A stretch of 64,000 bases of DNA from Panorpa germanica. Taxonomy: Eukaryota; Arthropoda; Insecta; Mecoptera; Panorpidae. How positions within the stretch are numbered: the stretch's first letter is position 1; every line of letters starts with the position of its first letter. The notes under the pieces are model-generated. The model searched no databases. It was not told the origin of the DNA and saw nothing but the letters and a program-made list of their open reading frames with translations. The DNA lies in contig OY783215.1 in NCBI GenBank assembly GCA_963678705.1, forward strand, positions 16,287,740 through 16,351,739. Direction: 5' to 3'. Shown one piece after another: positions 1-11,430 of the stretch. The position numbers and the translations under genes were made by a program.

Positions 1-1197
1 GCAAGGATGTACAGACGCCATCGATGGCCCCGGCAAATGCGGATGAGTTTCCATTGTGACTGTTTTCTTCGCGTGATCTTGACTAACATCTTCATACATT
101 TGTTCTACTGACAAAGGCTTCCGGTTCTACCGAAATAAGAATGTATTATATATCAGTTATTTAACCATTCGGAATGGTAAAACAATAAATTTTTAAATTA
201 CCTCATCATATCCAACTACCCATAAACGTGGAGTTTGATAATATTTATCATATGTAATGTGAAGGTCATAAGTACGAGTATGCAGAATTCCTCCTTCCAT
301 ACTGGAATCATTTTCAGATTTACTATTAGCAGGTCTGGCTTTTCGAGTAGATATTGCAGTGGCCTAAAAATATATTTGAACTTAAAAGAATATCACACTA
401 AAGAAAAAATATTGAAGTTAACTTACAGGGTCTACTTGATCTAACATTCCACTTTCTTCGAATTCCTCCATATCAACCGCATCATCGTCTTCACCATCAC
501 TATCCGATTCATCGGCAGATTGAGAGTCATCACTATCATCACCAAGCTAAAAAATTACTCAGTTAATATTATTAAGATTTTCATGTCATTGAAATTTAGA
601 ATCCTTACCTTACTATTATCCAAAGTCATTTCACAGACTTTGTCCTCCAATCCGGAAGTATCATCATGGTGGTGGGTATCCACCCAACCTCCTTCAGGAT
701 CATCTTCATCAAGAATTTTTTCTAATTCACCACTGTATTCCATCTAGTATTACAATATTCGTATTATGTTGATGCTATTTGTTATTTCAATTATATGTAC
801 CAATTGCGTACCTGCTTGCATCGTCGATGACAAGGAACATTTCGAGTAATTAAAAATTGTTTTCCAGCTGGTAGGTATGGTTTAGCCTTTGTTTCATCAC
901 CGCCTGCCCATTGCCATGTAGGACAATGATGGACCAAATGTTCTCCTGCAGCAACAAATTCTTCAGGTGTCAAAACACCAGTCTCTCGGAATTTGGATTC
1001 CTTTATAAAATTATTAGTTTAGATAAATGCATTCTTCGAATTAAACGTTTAAATTTAGAACATAATCTACAATATATATTTTTTTTCACAACAAAAAACA
1101 CAATATGAAAAACATTGAATTTAACCTTTAGCACTGGTGTCAAATATTCTGCAACGCCTAACGCTGTTCCCTTAACAGAATTTATAACACTTTGCAT
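1..1197 (-). CDS. ATG3: ATG3, autophagy E2-like enzyme (5' six exons, cut by window edge)
   Basis: Atg3 is the E2-like enzyme that takes Atg8/LC3 from Atg7 and transfers it to phosphatidylethanolamine on the growing autophagosome. Six in-phase exons read on the minus strand: 1126-1197, 812-1000, 609-743, 427-546, 202-363 and 1-126, all with GT-AG borders and all a whole number of codons, giving 268 residues. The start [20 protein letters not shown] is the conserved amphipathic N-terminus that senses curved membrane. Further landmarks are [25 protein letters not shown], the long acidic disordered loop (exon 4, rich in D/E/S) that binds Atg7 in the family, and [11 protein letters not shown] of the E2 fold. 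The last codon seen, bases 1-3, is the cysteine of SVHPC, which matches the catalytic Cys (Cys264 of human). The remaining roughly 50 residues lie outside the window. Divergent from the exonuclease gene. Confidence 0.97.
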
Positions 1198-2125
1198 ATT
1201 ACCTAAAGTTTTACAACCCTTTTATTATTTTTAAGAAGCAATTTTGATGATTTACAAATAAATTTATCAATACTTAAAAAACTTGACTCTTCTTCGAATT
1301 TGATGTTATGATTGGTATTGGTACACAGGCTTGCACAGACTAAATATTGTGTCACTTTAATGATTGGTTATGCTGATTGTGCTGCCAGATAGAAAACAAA
1401 AAAAATCTACACATTTAGAATTTTTATAGATTGTTTCGCTATAAGATAATCTTTCTATTGTGTATAGCATCTAGCTTACTGAATTTCAAAAAGCATGAAT
1501 GATTGGCAAGATTTTCATATATATGGCATCTACAACAAGAAATAAAATATTAGAATTAGAAGTTTAAGAAGTAAGGGACTATGTGGACCCATGGTAAGAA
1601 GTATCTGAAGTTTTCCAAGTTTCAATTACCCAATAGAATAATATACCACAGACTTCAACCATACCCATCCTTGCTGGATATTCTTCAAGTTAGTGTCCCT
1701 TTTGTAATAGTGGTGTCGTTTTTAAAAAGTGATTCTTTTGCTCAGAGATAATACTTCTGCTTTGATAAGCCATATTATATTTTCCATTAAATGTAGTGAC
1801 ATGTGCTAAGGATAAAACAACTGCTGAGTTTTTAAAGCAATAATTCATTGCAATTTATGAGTAATTCATTTTACTGTCTTTAGCTATATTGAATTATTTT
1901 TTATAAATAAAGTAATGTAAGTTGTATTGCTTATTTTAATACTAGATACCCAACACTGAAGAATTTAAGGTTAGGTTAAAGTGTTTCGGAAGACATATTA
2001 TATAGGGTTAACCTCGGACCCTATTATAAGAGTCAGTTAATCGTATCATAAATAGGAATCCATTTCTGATCAGTTCTTTCACACATAAACCGAAGTTTCC
2101 GTTTATTCTGATATTGTCCACATAG
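1198..2125. promoter_or_regulatory. Divergent promoter region between ATG3 and the REXO5-like gene, with 5' leader
   Basis: The ATG3 start (1197, minus) and the REXO5-like start (2264, plus) are 1066 bases apart and face away from each other. No ORF or transposon terminus was seen between them. For the plus-strand gene a well-formed leader intron can be read at 2126-2256: donor ACATAG|GTATGT and acceptor TTACAG, seven bases before the ATG. Transcription of that gene therefore probably starts before 2125, perhaps around 2040-2100. No core promoter element could be assigned with certainty. Confidence 0.45.
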
Positions 2126-2263
2126 GTATGTTGATTTACATATCTAGACTTAGATATGTTGGTTATACATTACAAATAATAATCAATTTGTATTTAATCA
2201 ACCATATACTTGTTTGTATTTCAATGTGTCTAATCAAAGCCTTCTTTTCGTTACAGTATATTT

Positions 2264-4393
2264 ATGAAACCACCAGTATTTAGATCAATGAGTTCGAAAC
2301 CATATACATCAAAACGAGAAGTTCGCCTGGAGAAAAAAGTGAAAAAAATGGCAGCTTATATGAAAATTTCTAAGTTAAATGATAAGGATAGGGAAGCTAA
2401 ATCACAACGTAGGACACAGGATTCAGCTTCGAGTGGTTTTAATTCAACAGAACAACCTTGTCGGAAAAAGAAGCGTGTAGACAATGAAAACGAGGACGGT
2501 AGCAACTCTGAAACGACATTAAGTGCGGAAAAACAAGCCGATGATGTTGAAACTCCGGTTAAACAATTGACAAAAGAGCAGTATGCTCAGCTTAAACAAG
2601 AGCTGAAAAACAGAAAAAACATTCTAAAGAATAGACCTAGGCTTACCCTGAAAAATGCTGGTGAGAGCGCTTCTTTGTCTACAGTGGAAGGTAGCAGAAT
2701 TCCGCTATTTCTAGTTGATGTTCAACATTTGCTGTTATATTCTATATTAGGAAATCGGTCTCCTTACCTACCATCCCGCTGGGCTTCTCTTGAAAAATTC
2801 AACAAAATATCTCACACAGTAGTTATCGTAGTTGAAGGTATTTCGCTTTATCATTTTTCATCTTACGAGACACTTTTCACTAGTGTTAATGATATTTTTC
2901 AAAATCGTGTTGAAATTATAACACCAGCTGTTAATGACAATGATATATTAAAGGAATTAGCAACTGTTCCTCTTACAAGTTCTCAGCAGGCAATGCTAAT
3001 TCGAGAATATGGTACTTTAGAAAAAGCACTTTTAAATCATAAAGATTCCATAGTAATGATTGAAGCATTTTTCCCTATAAAGAAAATTGTTAAGAGAAAG
3101 AAGTCTGTTGAAGAAGAAGAAGAAAAAGAGAGGAGTACTAATGAGGATTTCTTTAAAAAGGACAAATTTCCCCGAACCAAACTTCTGTTATCAGCGTGGC
3201 AAATGGTTGAAAAAGATTATCCCTTACCGTTAAAAGGAGAGTTGTCTTCAAAATACTCTCATTATGTATTTACAAAATCTAGCTACGAAGAAGTTACGCC
3301 ACATTCACCGATGTTCGGATTGGATTGTGAAATGTGTTTGACAGTTCGTGGCTATAACGAACTCACTAGAATTTCTATAGTGGATGAAGCAGGGAAGACT
3401 ATATACGACCGTCTCGTTAAACCTTTGCACCCTATTACTAACTATTTAACACAGTATTCTGGAATCACAAAGAGTATGTTAAAGAATGTTACACACCGGC
3501 TTGCTGATGTTCAAGAGGATATCCGTAAACTTCTTCCAAGTGATGCTATTCTCGTAGGCCAGTCTTTGAATTGCGATTTACATGCGTTAGAGATGATGCA
3601 TCCCTATTGCATAGACACAGGTGTGATTTACAATTTAACTGGTGAACGTACTAGGACACCTGGACTTAAACTATTGGCAAGAGAATTCTTGGATTCAAAA
3701 ATTCAAGAAGGTAATTCAGGACACGATTCTATTGAGGACAGCTTGACAAGTTTACGACTAGTACAACTTAAATTAGCAAATAGTGTAGATTTTGGAGATG
3801 CTATCTTAAGTGGCGTAAGACATTCAAAACCTGATGAAATTAATTCTTTAGAAAGTAACTCTTTAGAAAAATCAATAGATAGGAAAGAAACAAACAAAAG
3901 TTCCACGGACACTTCACCAACAGCTTCAAAGAAATGGGAATTCAAGGTTGAACTTTCAGAAAAAACAAAAGTCCAATTTGGCACTTCTATATTCAAACAT
4001 GTTTCTAGTGGCGCGACGCCTAGATCATCTTTAATTGTAGGATGCGAGGAAGTTACAAAACAATATGAAACGTTAATAAATTTAAAAAACAATGAAGATC
4101 CAAATAATAAAGTTACTTGCATTAATGTAAAAAGTAATAAAGATGTTATTAAAAAGACATGCAGGAATTGCATGGAAAATGGATTTACAATGGCCCACAT
4201 CAAGGTGTCTACGGAGAATGTTGAACATCCCAATGCAGAAGAGACTGTCAGAGATTTAGATAAAAGCATTAATGATGTGTGGTCCCACGTGGCTGTAAAC
4301 GGCCTTTGTGTTGTAGTCTTTGGAGGCCAAGTTAAATCAAATGGGGCTTGTTTTTTGCAAATTAAAACTACACCACTTACAAAAAATATATAA
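2264..4393 (+). CDS. REXO5: RNA exonuclease 5-like (REXO5/NEF-sp), DEDDh 3'-5' exonuclease
   Basis: Intact 709-residue reading frame in a single exon. The catalytic core is a DEDDh exonuclease domain at about residues 345-520: motif I FGLDCEMC (D354, E356), motif II LNCDLHAL (D438) and motif III GHDSIEDSL (H487, D492). All five acidic and histidine ligands for the two metal ions are present, so it should be active. Residues 1-120 are lysine and arginine rich with repeated KK clusters, fitting a nuclear/nucleolar protein. The C-terminus (about 600-709) contains VNGLCVVVFGG and looks like the remnant of the RRM found in vertebrate NEF-sp. In Drosophila the Rexo5 orthologue trims 3' ends of snoRNA and 28S/5S rRNA (family knowledge). 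The ATG at 2264 follows a leader-intron acceptor by seven bases. Candidate poly(A) signals AATAAA at 4599 and 4652. The family call is strong; orthology to REXO5 rather than REXO1 rests on the RRM-like tail and length. Confidence 0.9.
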   Translation: MKPPVFRSMSSKPYTSKREVRLEKKVKKMAAYMKISKLNDKDREAKSQRRTQDSASSGFNSTEQPCRKKKRVDNENEDGSNSETTLSAEKQADDVETPVKQLTKEQYAQLKQELKNRKNILKNRPRLTLKNAGESASLSTVEGSRIPLFLVDVQHLLLYSILGNRSPYLPSRWASLEKFNKISHTVVIVVEGISLYHFSSYETLFTSVNDIFQNRVEIITPAVNDNDILKELATVPLTSSQQAMLIREYGTLEKALLNHKDSIVMIEAFFPIKKIVKRKKSVEEEEEKERSTNEDFFKKDKFPRTKLLLSAWQMVEKDYPLPLKGELSSKYSHYVFTKSSYEEVTPHSPMFGLDCEMCLTVRGYNELTRISIVDEAGKTIYDRLVKPLHPITNYLTQYSGITKSMLKNVTHRLADVQEDIRKLLPSDAILVGQSLNCDLHALEMMHPYCIDTGVIYNLTGERTRTPGLKLLAREFLDSKIQEGNSGHDSIEDSLTSLRLVQLKLANSVDFGDAILSGVRHSKPDEINSLESNSLEKSIDRKETNKSSTDTSPTASKKWEFKVELSEKTKVQFGTSIFKHVSSGATPRSSLIVGCEEVTKQYETLINLKNNEDPNNKVTCINVKSNKDVIKKTCRNCMENGFTMAHIKVSTENVEHPNAEETVRDLDKSINDVWSHVAVNGLCVVVFGGQVKSNGACFLQIKTTPLTKNI

Positions 4394-5788
4394 TACATAA
4401 AAATAACAAACATACATTTTTCTTTTATTAATGATCATATTTTTATTTAGTTTGTAGGTAACAAAATTATTTAACATAGATTTCAAATTTTAAGGAAATT
4501 TTGCCTTGATATTTATGTTATTTTTTTAATATTGTTTGTATATATTTATGCATCAGAAATTTTTTATATTATTATGATTATTACACTAAAAGAAATCCAA
4601 TAAATTTTTTTATACCTTTTAATAATCGCTAAACTGTTTATACAACATTTAAATAAAACAATTTATTTGCTAAATCAACAGCAAACTGCTGGGTGCAATT
4701 GCTGTTAATGTAGTACGTACAATGTACATACACCTATGTTAAATAAAATCTCATTTTATTTTTTAATATATTTAATTTTTATTTTTATATTTTTAAAGAA
4801 TATTGTAGAACATGGACGTTGTTTTATATACCTAGGCTGTTACTATAAATATTTAGAATCGGTAAAGCATGTACAAATTGTTGTCATTGAAATTCATTAT
4901 ACAACTCAATATTCAAAGTCAAGTTTTACCGCTCACTAATGATAGTTCTACTTTTTAGTAAATATGATAACCTCTTGAAAATTCGTTTACTGAAACTTAT
5001 TATTATGCTAACGATGATACGAATATAACCAAATAGTATTTTGTTATGCTTGGAACACAGAGGAATTTATGTAAAATATTATAGGGTTTGAATGGCATGA
5101 ATTATTCATATTTTTAATTATTGTAAGAATATGTCACTGATTACTGATATAATGAAGGAGATAAATTAGAACTGAAAATGTTAACGATACTTGGTATAAT
5201 TTACCATATATTTAAGAAAGAAATGTTTTGAGTTAATCAGTTAGTTTCCAAATTAAAACATTCTACTTAACGGTGTGCAGGTTTACTCAACTCTAGTACA
5301 AAACGTTTTACATTACTGTAGAAATTCAGTAATCTGACTCTGTGATTCAATGAAAACAATGTAAAGCGAAATGTGCAAATATTATAAAATTCTCTTTGCA
5401 TTGGTATACTAATATCTCTAAATTTCGTTCTTTCCTCTCATACAAAAAATTTGATAAAGAAATCAAATATAGGCATTCACTTTAACGAGCACGAATGTCT
5501 AATTCACAACGAGAATAAACTGGTTAAGAAGTAATCTAATCTTAGGAAGTGTGAATACATTACTATAAATTAAAACGGTTTTTATTGACGCCATATAAAG
5601 ATCACATAAATAATAATCAAGAAATCCCGACATGGAGACTGTTCCCAATTCTCACAAGAGATACAAATAATAATTGATAAATTCATAAGCATACAATATA
5701 CTAATGATAAGAAATTAGTTCTAGGCTATTAGTTGTACGTACTTTCTGTTATTGAAATTTTTGTTTCCAAATAATATATTATCAAATC
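4394..5788. other. 3' UTR and AT-rich intergenic stretch
   Basis: Holds the 3' end of the exonuclease gene (AATAAA at 4599-4604 and 4652-4657), then AT-rich DNA in which no coding exon, tRNA-like sequence or inverted terminus was recognised. The only reading frame over 60 codons (4736-4939) is low-complexity and unconvincing. Confidence 0.4.
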
Positions 5789-5796
5789 GTTTACAA

Positions 5797-6852
5797 CAGC
5801 GGTTCTCAAACTTTTTACTTCGAGCCCCCCTGCATAATCCAGCTGTAAGCCGAGCCCCCTACATGTAAGCGTAATATATATTATAAGTGAGTCGCATTTG
5901 ACATTTTACAGTCAATTTTTATTTAGTTAAGCTTTGCACATTAGCAATAGGTTTAATCGTAATCAAACAACAAATTCTATACAAACAATTACTGTTTATT
6001 TAATTATTTTAACTACTATAGTACATTATTGTTATTTGTCAAAGCAATAATAATAAAAAGAGGTTCAGTGTGAAGGATGTGCTTGTTTCTTTCTGCGCAT
6101 AGTTTCTTGAAACGCGGTGTCAGTTCTGATAACGCTACTCTGAGATCCTTGGTCACATTCAGTCTTGAGCGATATTTACTCTGCCTGGAAGCTAAAGCAG
6201 AAAACCCAGTTTCACAAGAATAAGTGGTGGCGAATGGACTGAGTATTGCAATGCCCGTTCACTCGAAATTAAGTGTTCCTTTTGTACACCAATCCAGAAG
6301 GATGTGAGAGAAGATTCTTTAAACTTCATTTCAAGCCTAGTGTCACCTTGGAGGTCAATGAGATTTTCTTTTTCCTTCATGTTGAGGGAGCACTCATCGA
6401 CTGATGGTTTGAACGGGTTTTGAATCCATGCCAAACCATCCAAGTTCTCATTAAAATATTTTTCAAAACGAGATTTGAGGATTTCTAAGGGTTTAAGAAA
6501 GCATTTCTTTGCATTGGTTCGAATAGTTTTGAGATCCATTTCTTCAATCATAATTTTAAGATTAGGAAATAGCTCCAAATTGTCACTTTTCAGACCGCCC
6601 TCGTACAAACTTAGCTTCATTACAAAGTTTTTCACCTTTTCAGTCCATTGCAGAAGGTTTGCATCTTTTTTCTGTATTTTAAATATATTACGTTGACTAA
6701 AAAATATACACTTGTTGTAATTTTAAAAATAAAAAGTTTGTTTTATTATTTTGTAAGTAAATATAATTAATTTTTCAACCAAGCTTTGGGCCCCCCCTGA
6801 GCCTTCATTGCGCCCCCCTTGGGGGTCGCGCCCCACACCTTGAGAACCGCTG
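5797..6852 (-). mobile_element. hAT transposon, internally deleted, copy 1 (ZBED/SCAND3-like family)
   Basis: A 1056-bp element with ends CAGCGGTTCTCAAA, flanked by a perfect 8-bp duplication GTTTACAA (5789-5796 and 6853-6860), the hAT signature. On the minus strand, about 6675 to 6073, it retains only the C-terminal part of a transposase: the stretch with GLKSDNLELFPN and FWIGVQKEH, then the hATC dimerisation region containing CETGFSALASRQSKYRSRLN. The two parts are in different frames, so the ORF 6192-6635 ends early. The N-terminal BED finger and most of the catalytic domain are missing, so this is a non-autonomous deletion derivative. The plus-strand left end is rich in runs of C/G (GCCCCCC). 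Closely similar to the element at 32415-33500, in opposite orientation. Confidence 0.93.
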
Positions 6853-6860
6853 GTTTACAA

Positions 6861-7328
6861 CATTCGCTGTTGCTTTAATTGCGTTTTAATAATCGTAGGC
6901 GCTAGAGAAGTAGTTCTTTAAATACCCATTGCGGTGCTAAATGTATACCGGTATATTTTTGAATCTGACTTTCAGTAAACTACTTTCGCAATAAGTGCCT
7001 CCTAGAAAGAATGCTGATATTGGAGATTGAAATATCTAAGTTCAATATACTGCATGCAAATGAATTGTCATACACTCATACATATCAATGTAATAATTAC
7101 TTTCAATAAAAAATGATTTGTCGATTGCGTTTCGCTAGAAGTGCCCTTGCCTTGTCAGATAAATTCGCTTTCTATTACAAAGAACAGGTGAACCAAAAAG
7201 TACAAGGTTAAATTTCATTTTAACAAGGTGCGCAGTACAAAAGAAAAGCTCTTACTACTCGTACTTAGTCGATATTGCATATTGCACAACAAAAGAGTCA
7301 TTATGGTATACGAGTACTCTATCACTAG
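6861..7328. other. AT-rich spacer, nothing recognised
   Basis: Between the hAT element and a SINE fragment. No coding exon, RNA gene or transposon end was recognised. Confidence 0.3.
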
Positions 7329-7440
7329 ACATGAACATTTATTTATTTCCGAGGCTATTTTCTATCACCGACAGCCTCTTACTACTACATTGGCTGTTTT
7401 ATACTGCTGTGGTCTCATATATTTGTACTACACCGTCACC
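7329..7440 (-). mobile_element. SINE 3' body fragment (family S1)
   Basis: Matches the body and tail of the fuller SINE at 14146-14412: shared blocks are CTATTTTC..CGAC, CTTACTACTA, GGCTGTTTTATACTGCTGTGG and CTCATATATTTG, with a TTTATTTATT tail on the left. The tRNA-like head is absent, so this is a 5'-truncated copy on the minus strand. An ORF crossing it (7228-7443) is fortuitous. Confidence 0.6.
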
Positions 7441-7564
7441 TAGTTAATTTATGATTATTATTATTTTTTTTAAAATATCTAAACCTTAAATCAAGCCATT
7501 TTGTTTATCTCTAAATATGATTTCATTAACATAAACTGATGTCTTGTAAAAATTTGGCACATGT

Positions 7565-8235
7565 ATAACGGGATTGTGTCCTCATTTTTAGTGGTCCATT
7601 TTTCAATTGTTGATTGAAATTGATGTTAATAAATGTGTATTGGTGTATCTATTTTATTAAATATCTAAATGTTGACGGAGATATAGCAATTAAAAATTTG
7701 AATTGTAGTTTTAGCGCTAGAGATGGTCGGCCATTTGTATGACGTGCTTTGCATTGTATATGTCAGTTATTTGTTGGTGATTAGATCAGTGCTATGGTAA
7801 TGTTTGTAGCTGTTGGTAGTCGAAATAATCAAGTCAAGTCACAGAATAATAGGTTTTTATTTTATTTATACCCTGTTACGGCAGACATAATATTGAAATT
7901 TTATTGTTCCTTGAAATAGCTGTAAATAATATTTGATATTTTGATATATAAATACATATAGCAGAGATTTATGAGCTGTAAGGATGGTAACCTGTAAACT
8001 TGTCAGAGTTCTGTCAAGAGATAGCAACTAGCGGTTGTGAGGTCACATGCATTTTGAATGTTGTACAACGCTGAATCCCTTTAATAATTAAAGAGACAAA
8101 ATGACTTTTTTAATTGGTAATATCTCCTAACGTATACGGAGTTATTAAAAAATAATTGAACATTTGACGTTCTAGTAATCCACTTTATCAATATATAGTA
8201 CATTTTATAGAAATTAAGGCATAGGACAGTGTTTG
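7565..8235 (+). repeat. Interspersed inverted-end repeat, family A, copy 1
   Basis: About 670 bp, repeated at 44466-45058, 46321-46740, 61132-61826 and in part at 23643-23795. The left end reads GTGTCCTCATTTTTAGTGG and the right end ATAGGACA. In better copies the ends are inverted forms of AATGGGCTTGTGTC. Conserved internal blocks include TTGATTGAAATTGATGTTAA and GAATCCCTTTAATAATTAAA. No coding capacity; a non-autonomous DNA element. The superfamily is not clear because a clean target duplication was not found. Confidence 0.65.
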
Positions 8236-8499
8236 ATTATAAATATCATTTCAAATTAATTTTTCTTATGTAAAAAAGTGTAAAGTATAAGAAATAGAAA
8301 ACTGAAATGGAAGTCAGGTTAGAAATGTTTTTATAATTTTTCCATATTATTTATAAATATAAACCACTGAACTCTCGTACAAGTTAAACGTCAAATATCC
8401 CGCTTATCAACCCTGATCATATTCTTATGCAAATTCTGTATTGTTTAATTATAAAAAATCTTTTGTTTATTATTAACTTATTGTTTATAAACAATTAAA

Positions 8500-8890
8500 A
8501 TTCTTTTGGCTTCACACTAGGCATTGTACTTTATTTTAGATCCTAACGGTATTTTGTATTAAGCTATGTAATTTACGACGCCAACAGGATTGGGAATTTG
8601 GTGATTCTCTTTCTCTATTGGTTCCAGCAGTAGTAGATTTGTTCTCGCGATCTGGTCCATGCATATTTGTGTTTCTATAAATATTTCGAAATATTTTAGT
8701 CTATTAATACACCTCCAATATACCGGGCTGGTCTGATGGTCATAGGATATTAATGGAACATTTCTTCGACTTGCTTGCCCATAGCTTGTTCCGCCTTTGC
8801 CGCAGTCCAATGCGCTGCCATACACGTTGGTTGAGCTGATACTGATGGTGCTGCTGCTGGCGCTGGTCTAATAGTTCATTTTAGACGTTG
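8500..8890 (-). pseudogene. Coding-looking minus-strand tract of unknown identity, probably a decayed gene or retrocopy
   Basis: Read on the minus strand, about 8880-8765 translates with an Ala/Pro/Gln-rich segment (RPAPAAAPSVSAQ, then MAAHWTAAKAEQAMGKQVEE). About 8670-8544 gives a second segment (NREREGPN-like, as NRERESPNSQSCWRRKLHSL) ending at a TAA followed at once by AATAAA (plus-strand 8531-8536). The pieces lie in different frames, with stops between. The base composition is richer in GC than its surroundings and the stop plus poly(A) signal is tidy, but the intervening sequence is too short (about 50 bases from a possible GTATAT donor) for a typical intron. I do not recognise the protein. 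Confidence 0.3.
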
Positions 8891-8968
8891 GCCCTAAAAT
8901 ATTAATCATTGAAAGTAAAACCTGCATAGAATAGCTTTGATTACATTGAAATTAGATATCATTAAAGG

Positions 8969-10262
8969 CAAAGATGTGCACAATTGCTTTTCAAAAGTAT
9001 TTACATACAAAATGCAAATACCTCTTTATTTTTCTATTTCAAATACAAAATAAATTTCATGTTAGTATTTAAATACGAAATGCAAAAAAAACCTATTTTA
9101 AAAATATTTTTGAGAAAATAGAATACTTTTTATGTTACTAATATAAATATTATATTTATTTTTTTGATATATGATAAAAATGAATACTTTACCATCATAG
9201 TTAAACAAGAGAAGTGAAAAGGAGATGCAGTATTAGACTGTCAACGCTATAGCAACAGTTGAGTCGACCCATAATGGTTAAATATAATGTTGTCATATAA
9301 AACGAAAAATAAATTACATTGCTTATGATATTCTTTTCAATTCGTGACGCCATAACTACTAAGATAACAACCGGGGTATTATGCAGTAAAACAAAATTCA
9401 AATTATAAATAGATATATATATATATATCAATTTTTCAATACGTTTGAAACATTGAATCAATTTATTAACAATAATCAATTAACCAATATTTCAATATAG
9501 ATGTAAAAAATCAACCCATAAAAACTGAGTTCTCAACCCAATTGTGACAAAAATCTTATGTCTTACGGTGGAGGATATGGAAAGAACAGGCACATCTATC
9601 ATTTTGAATTAGAATTATCACGATAATTACGCAGATAATTTTGGATCATAGATGGTGTAAAACCTCATTCCCACTCATTGTTTTGATATTTAATTTACTG
9701 TTTTTATTTAATATTGTAATCTAGATTTCAGGTTTTCGTTTAAGCATTCCTTTTTACATTCGTGTTTTAATTTAAGTTTAGTTAATTTAGTTGGTACGTA
9801 TGCATTGTTAGTAATATAAATTTTGACAGTTCGACAAAATTGTAAGTGAAATAATTAAAATTGCTATTGTTAATAGCAATTAGTAATAGAAATTGTTTTC
9901 ATTTCTATATTTTTCCAAAACTGACATTAAATTTCTTCTAAAGATAAATCCTACTGCATTTTGACAGATTGTCACATTTTGGAGGTTATAATATAATATA
10001 GTTTTTCTTAATTTAATATTTTTATTGTTGCTGAAGTTTTAAATTTATATTCATAAAGTAATGTTAACGGATTAACACTATGAAGTAAGTAAAATAAAAA
10101 AGTATTTTGCATTTCCAAATAGGAAATAGATTTGTAAAAATTTTCAAGTAAAATATAAAATGCTATATTCTTAAAAAGTATTCAAATACAAAATAGAAAA
10201 TGGGTATGTTATATTTTGCATTTGCATTTGGAGTACATGTATTTGAAAAAGGCACATCTCTG
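8969..10262. mobile_element. hAT element with 8-bp duplication, carrying a nested repeat
   Basis: Ends CAAAGATGTGCACAA (left) and, inverted, CAGAGATGTGCCTTT (right), with further inverted similarity through AAATGCAAAT. A perfect 8-bp duplication ATTAAAGG lies at 8961-8968 and 10263-10270. 1294 bp long with no transposase remnant recognised; the minus-strand ORF 9201-9479 is AT-rich noise. Bases about 9657-10020 match the TTAA-flanked MITE at 11431-11834 and look like a second element nested inside. An (AT)n run lies at 9411-9428. Confidence 0.8.
9657..10020 (+). mobile_element. Nested copy of TTAA-type MITE (family T)
   Basis: Starts with CCTCATTCCCACTCATTG and runs in parallel with 11431-11710, sharing GTAATCTAGATTT, TTGACAGTTC, GAAATTGTTTTCATTTCT and AGGTTATAATATAATA. 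The opposite inverted terminus was not found, so the copy is truncated. It sits inside the hAT element 8969-10262. Confidence 0.6.
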
Positions 10263-10270
10263 ATTAAAGG

Positions 10271-11426
10271 TACAAGTACGTTAAAGGTACCTTCAGACAC
10301 CATTTTTAAAATTAACACTAAATGACAGAGCTGCATTTGGAATTCTGATTTGAAATTTTTTTTTTAATTATTTAAATTGTTTAGATGGAGAATTTATGTC
10401 TGTATCTGAAATGGTCGGACGCAAAGGTGTGCAGTGACGGGAACAGGAAGGAGTCCCGTTATAGGACAGATATCAATAACATAAACATTAAGTTGTATCT
10501 TAAACGATTGACAAGTTTTAAAGCCACTAGTTTTTCAAAATTGTATTGAATCCTCTTCCGATCTCCTATTATGCTTGCATTTTGTATGGTATAGAATGAA
10601 ATTATATTCTAACAGATTATCTTCTAGAACGGTCTAAATTCTAGAACTTTTCACTTGATAGGAAGTTCTATATCTATGTTATCAATTCCCAAATCAAAGT
10701 TTTATCAGTGATATTTACGTGGAATACAAGTGAGTTCACCAACGTGTAGGCGTGGCTCCCAAATGAATGAATTAATGTTATGAAATACTCGTACTTGCAT
10801 TATACTTTCTGTAATAATGTTATGAAATACATAATTTAACTGATTTGTTGATAGATAAATTTTCTAATGCGTAACACAGTCTACAGTGTTATGTCAACTT
10901 TTAAGATAGATTAAGACTATATTAATCATTTTTTTAAGAAACTGGTGTAAATAATGTGATTAAAAGTATTTGAGTAAACAAGTAGGATTATATAAAAGCA
11001 TCTTCTCACTAAAGTTTCGAGATAGTAGAAATATTTAGTTCCTCATGTCGCTATTAATAATTTATTTTCTTCCCCGTACGGCCGCTGACAAATATAGGTA
11101 CGTTAAAATAGTATTTATTTAATTTAATAAATGTTATTCATAAGTTGTGTTAGTACATATAACTGCATGGTTAACTCAAATTACGATTTTTTGGAGATGT
11201 TTCGAAAATGAACTGAAGTATCGACTTATGCGAGTACTTGCTTCCAATTTAGTAAATTATGATGGGATACAATTAAGAAAATTAATACAATTAATTAAAT
11301 TATTTACACTTTCTCTGAAATATAGCTATACACCCACTAAAACTTTTTTTCATTAATTTTTTTTTCCGTGTATTTTACTGCCATTTGCTTATTAGCATAC
11401 TTATAAAACTTCTTAAAAACACTTCC
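10271..11426. other. AT-rich spacer, nothing recognised
   Basis: No conserved coding exon, tRNA-like head or inverted terminus was recognised. A short direct repeat TAATGTTATGAAATAC occurs twice, near 10770 and 10815. The frames at 11147-11356 and 11385-11585 are AT-driven; the second overlaps a MITE. Confidence 0.3.
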
Positions 11427-11430
11427 TTAA

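Noticed and set aside
3703-4413. Minus-strand 236-codon frame
   Set aside because: It lies antisense to the 3' half of the exonuclease gene, has no domain, and is a shadow of its codon pattern.
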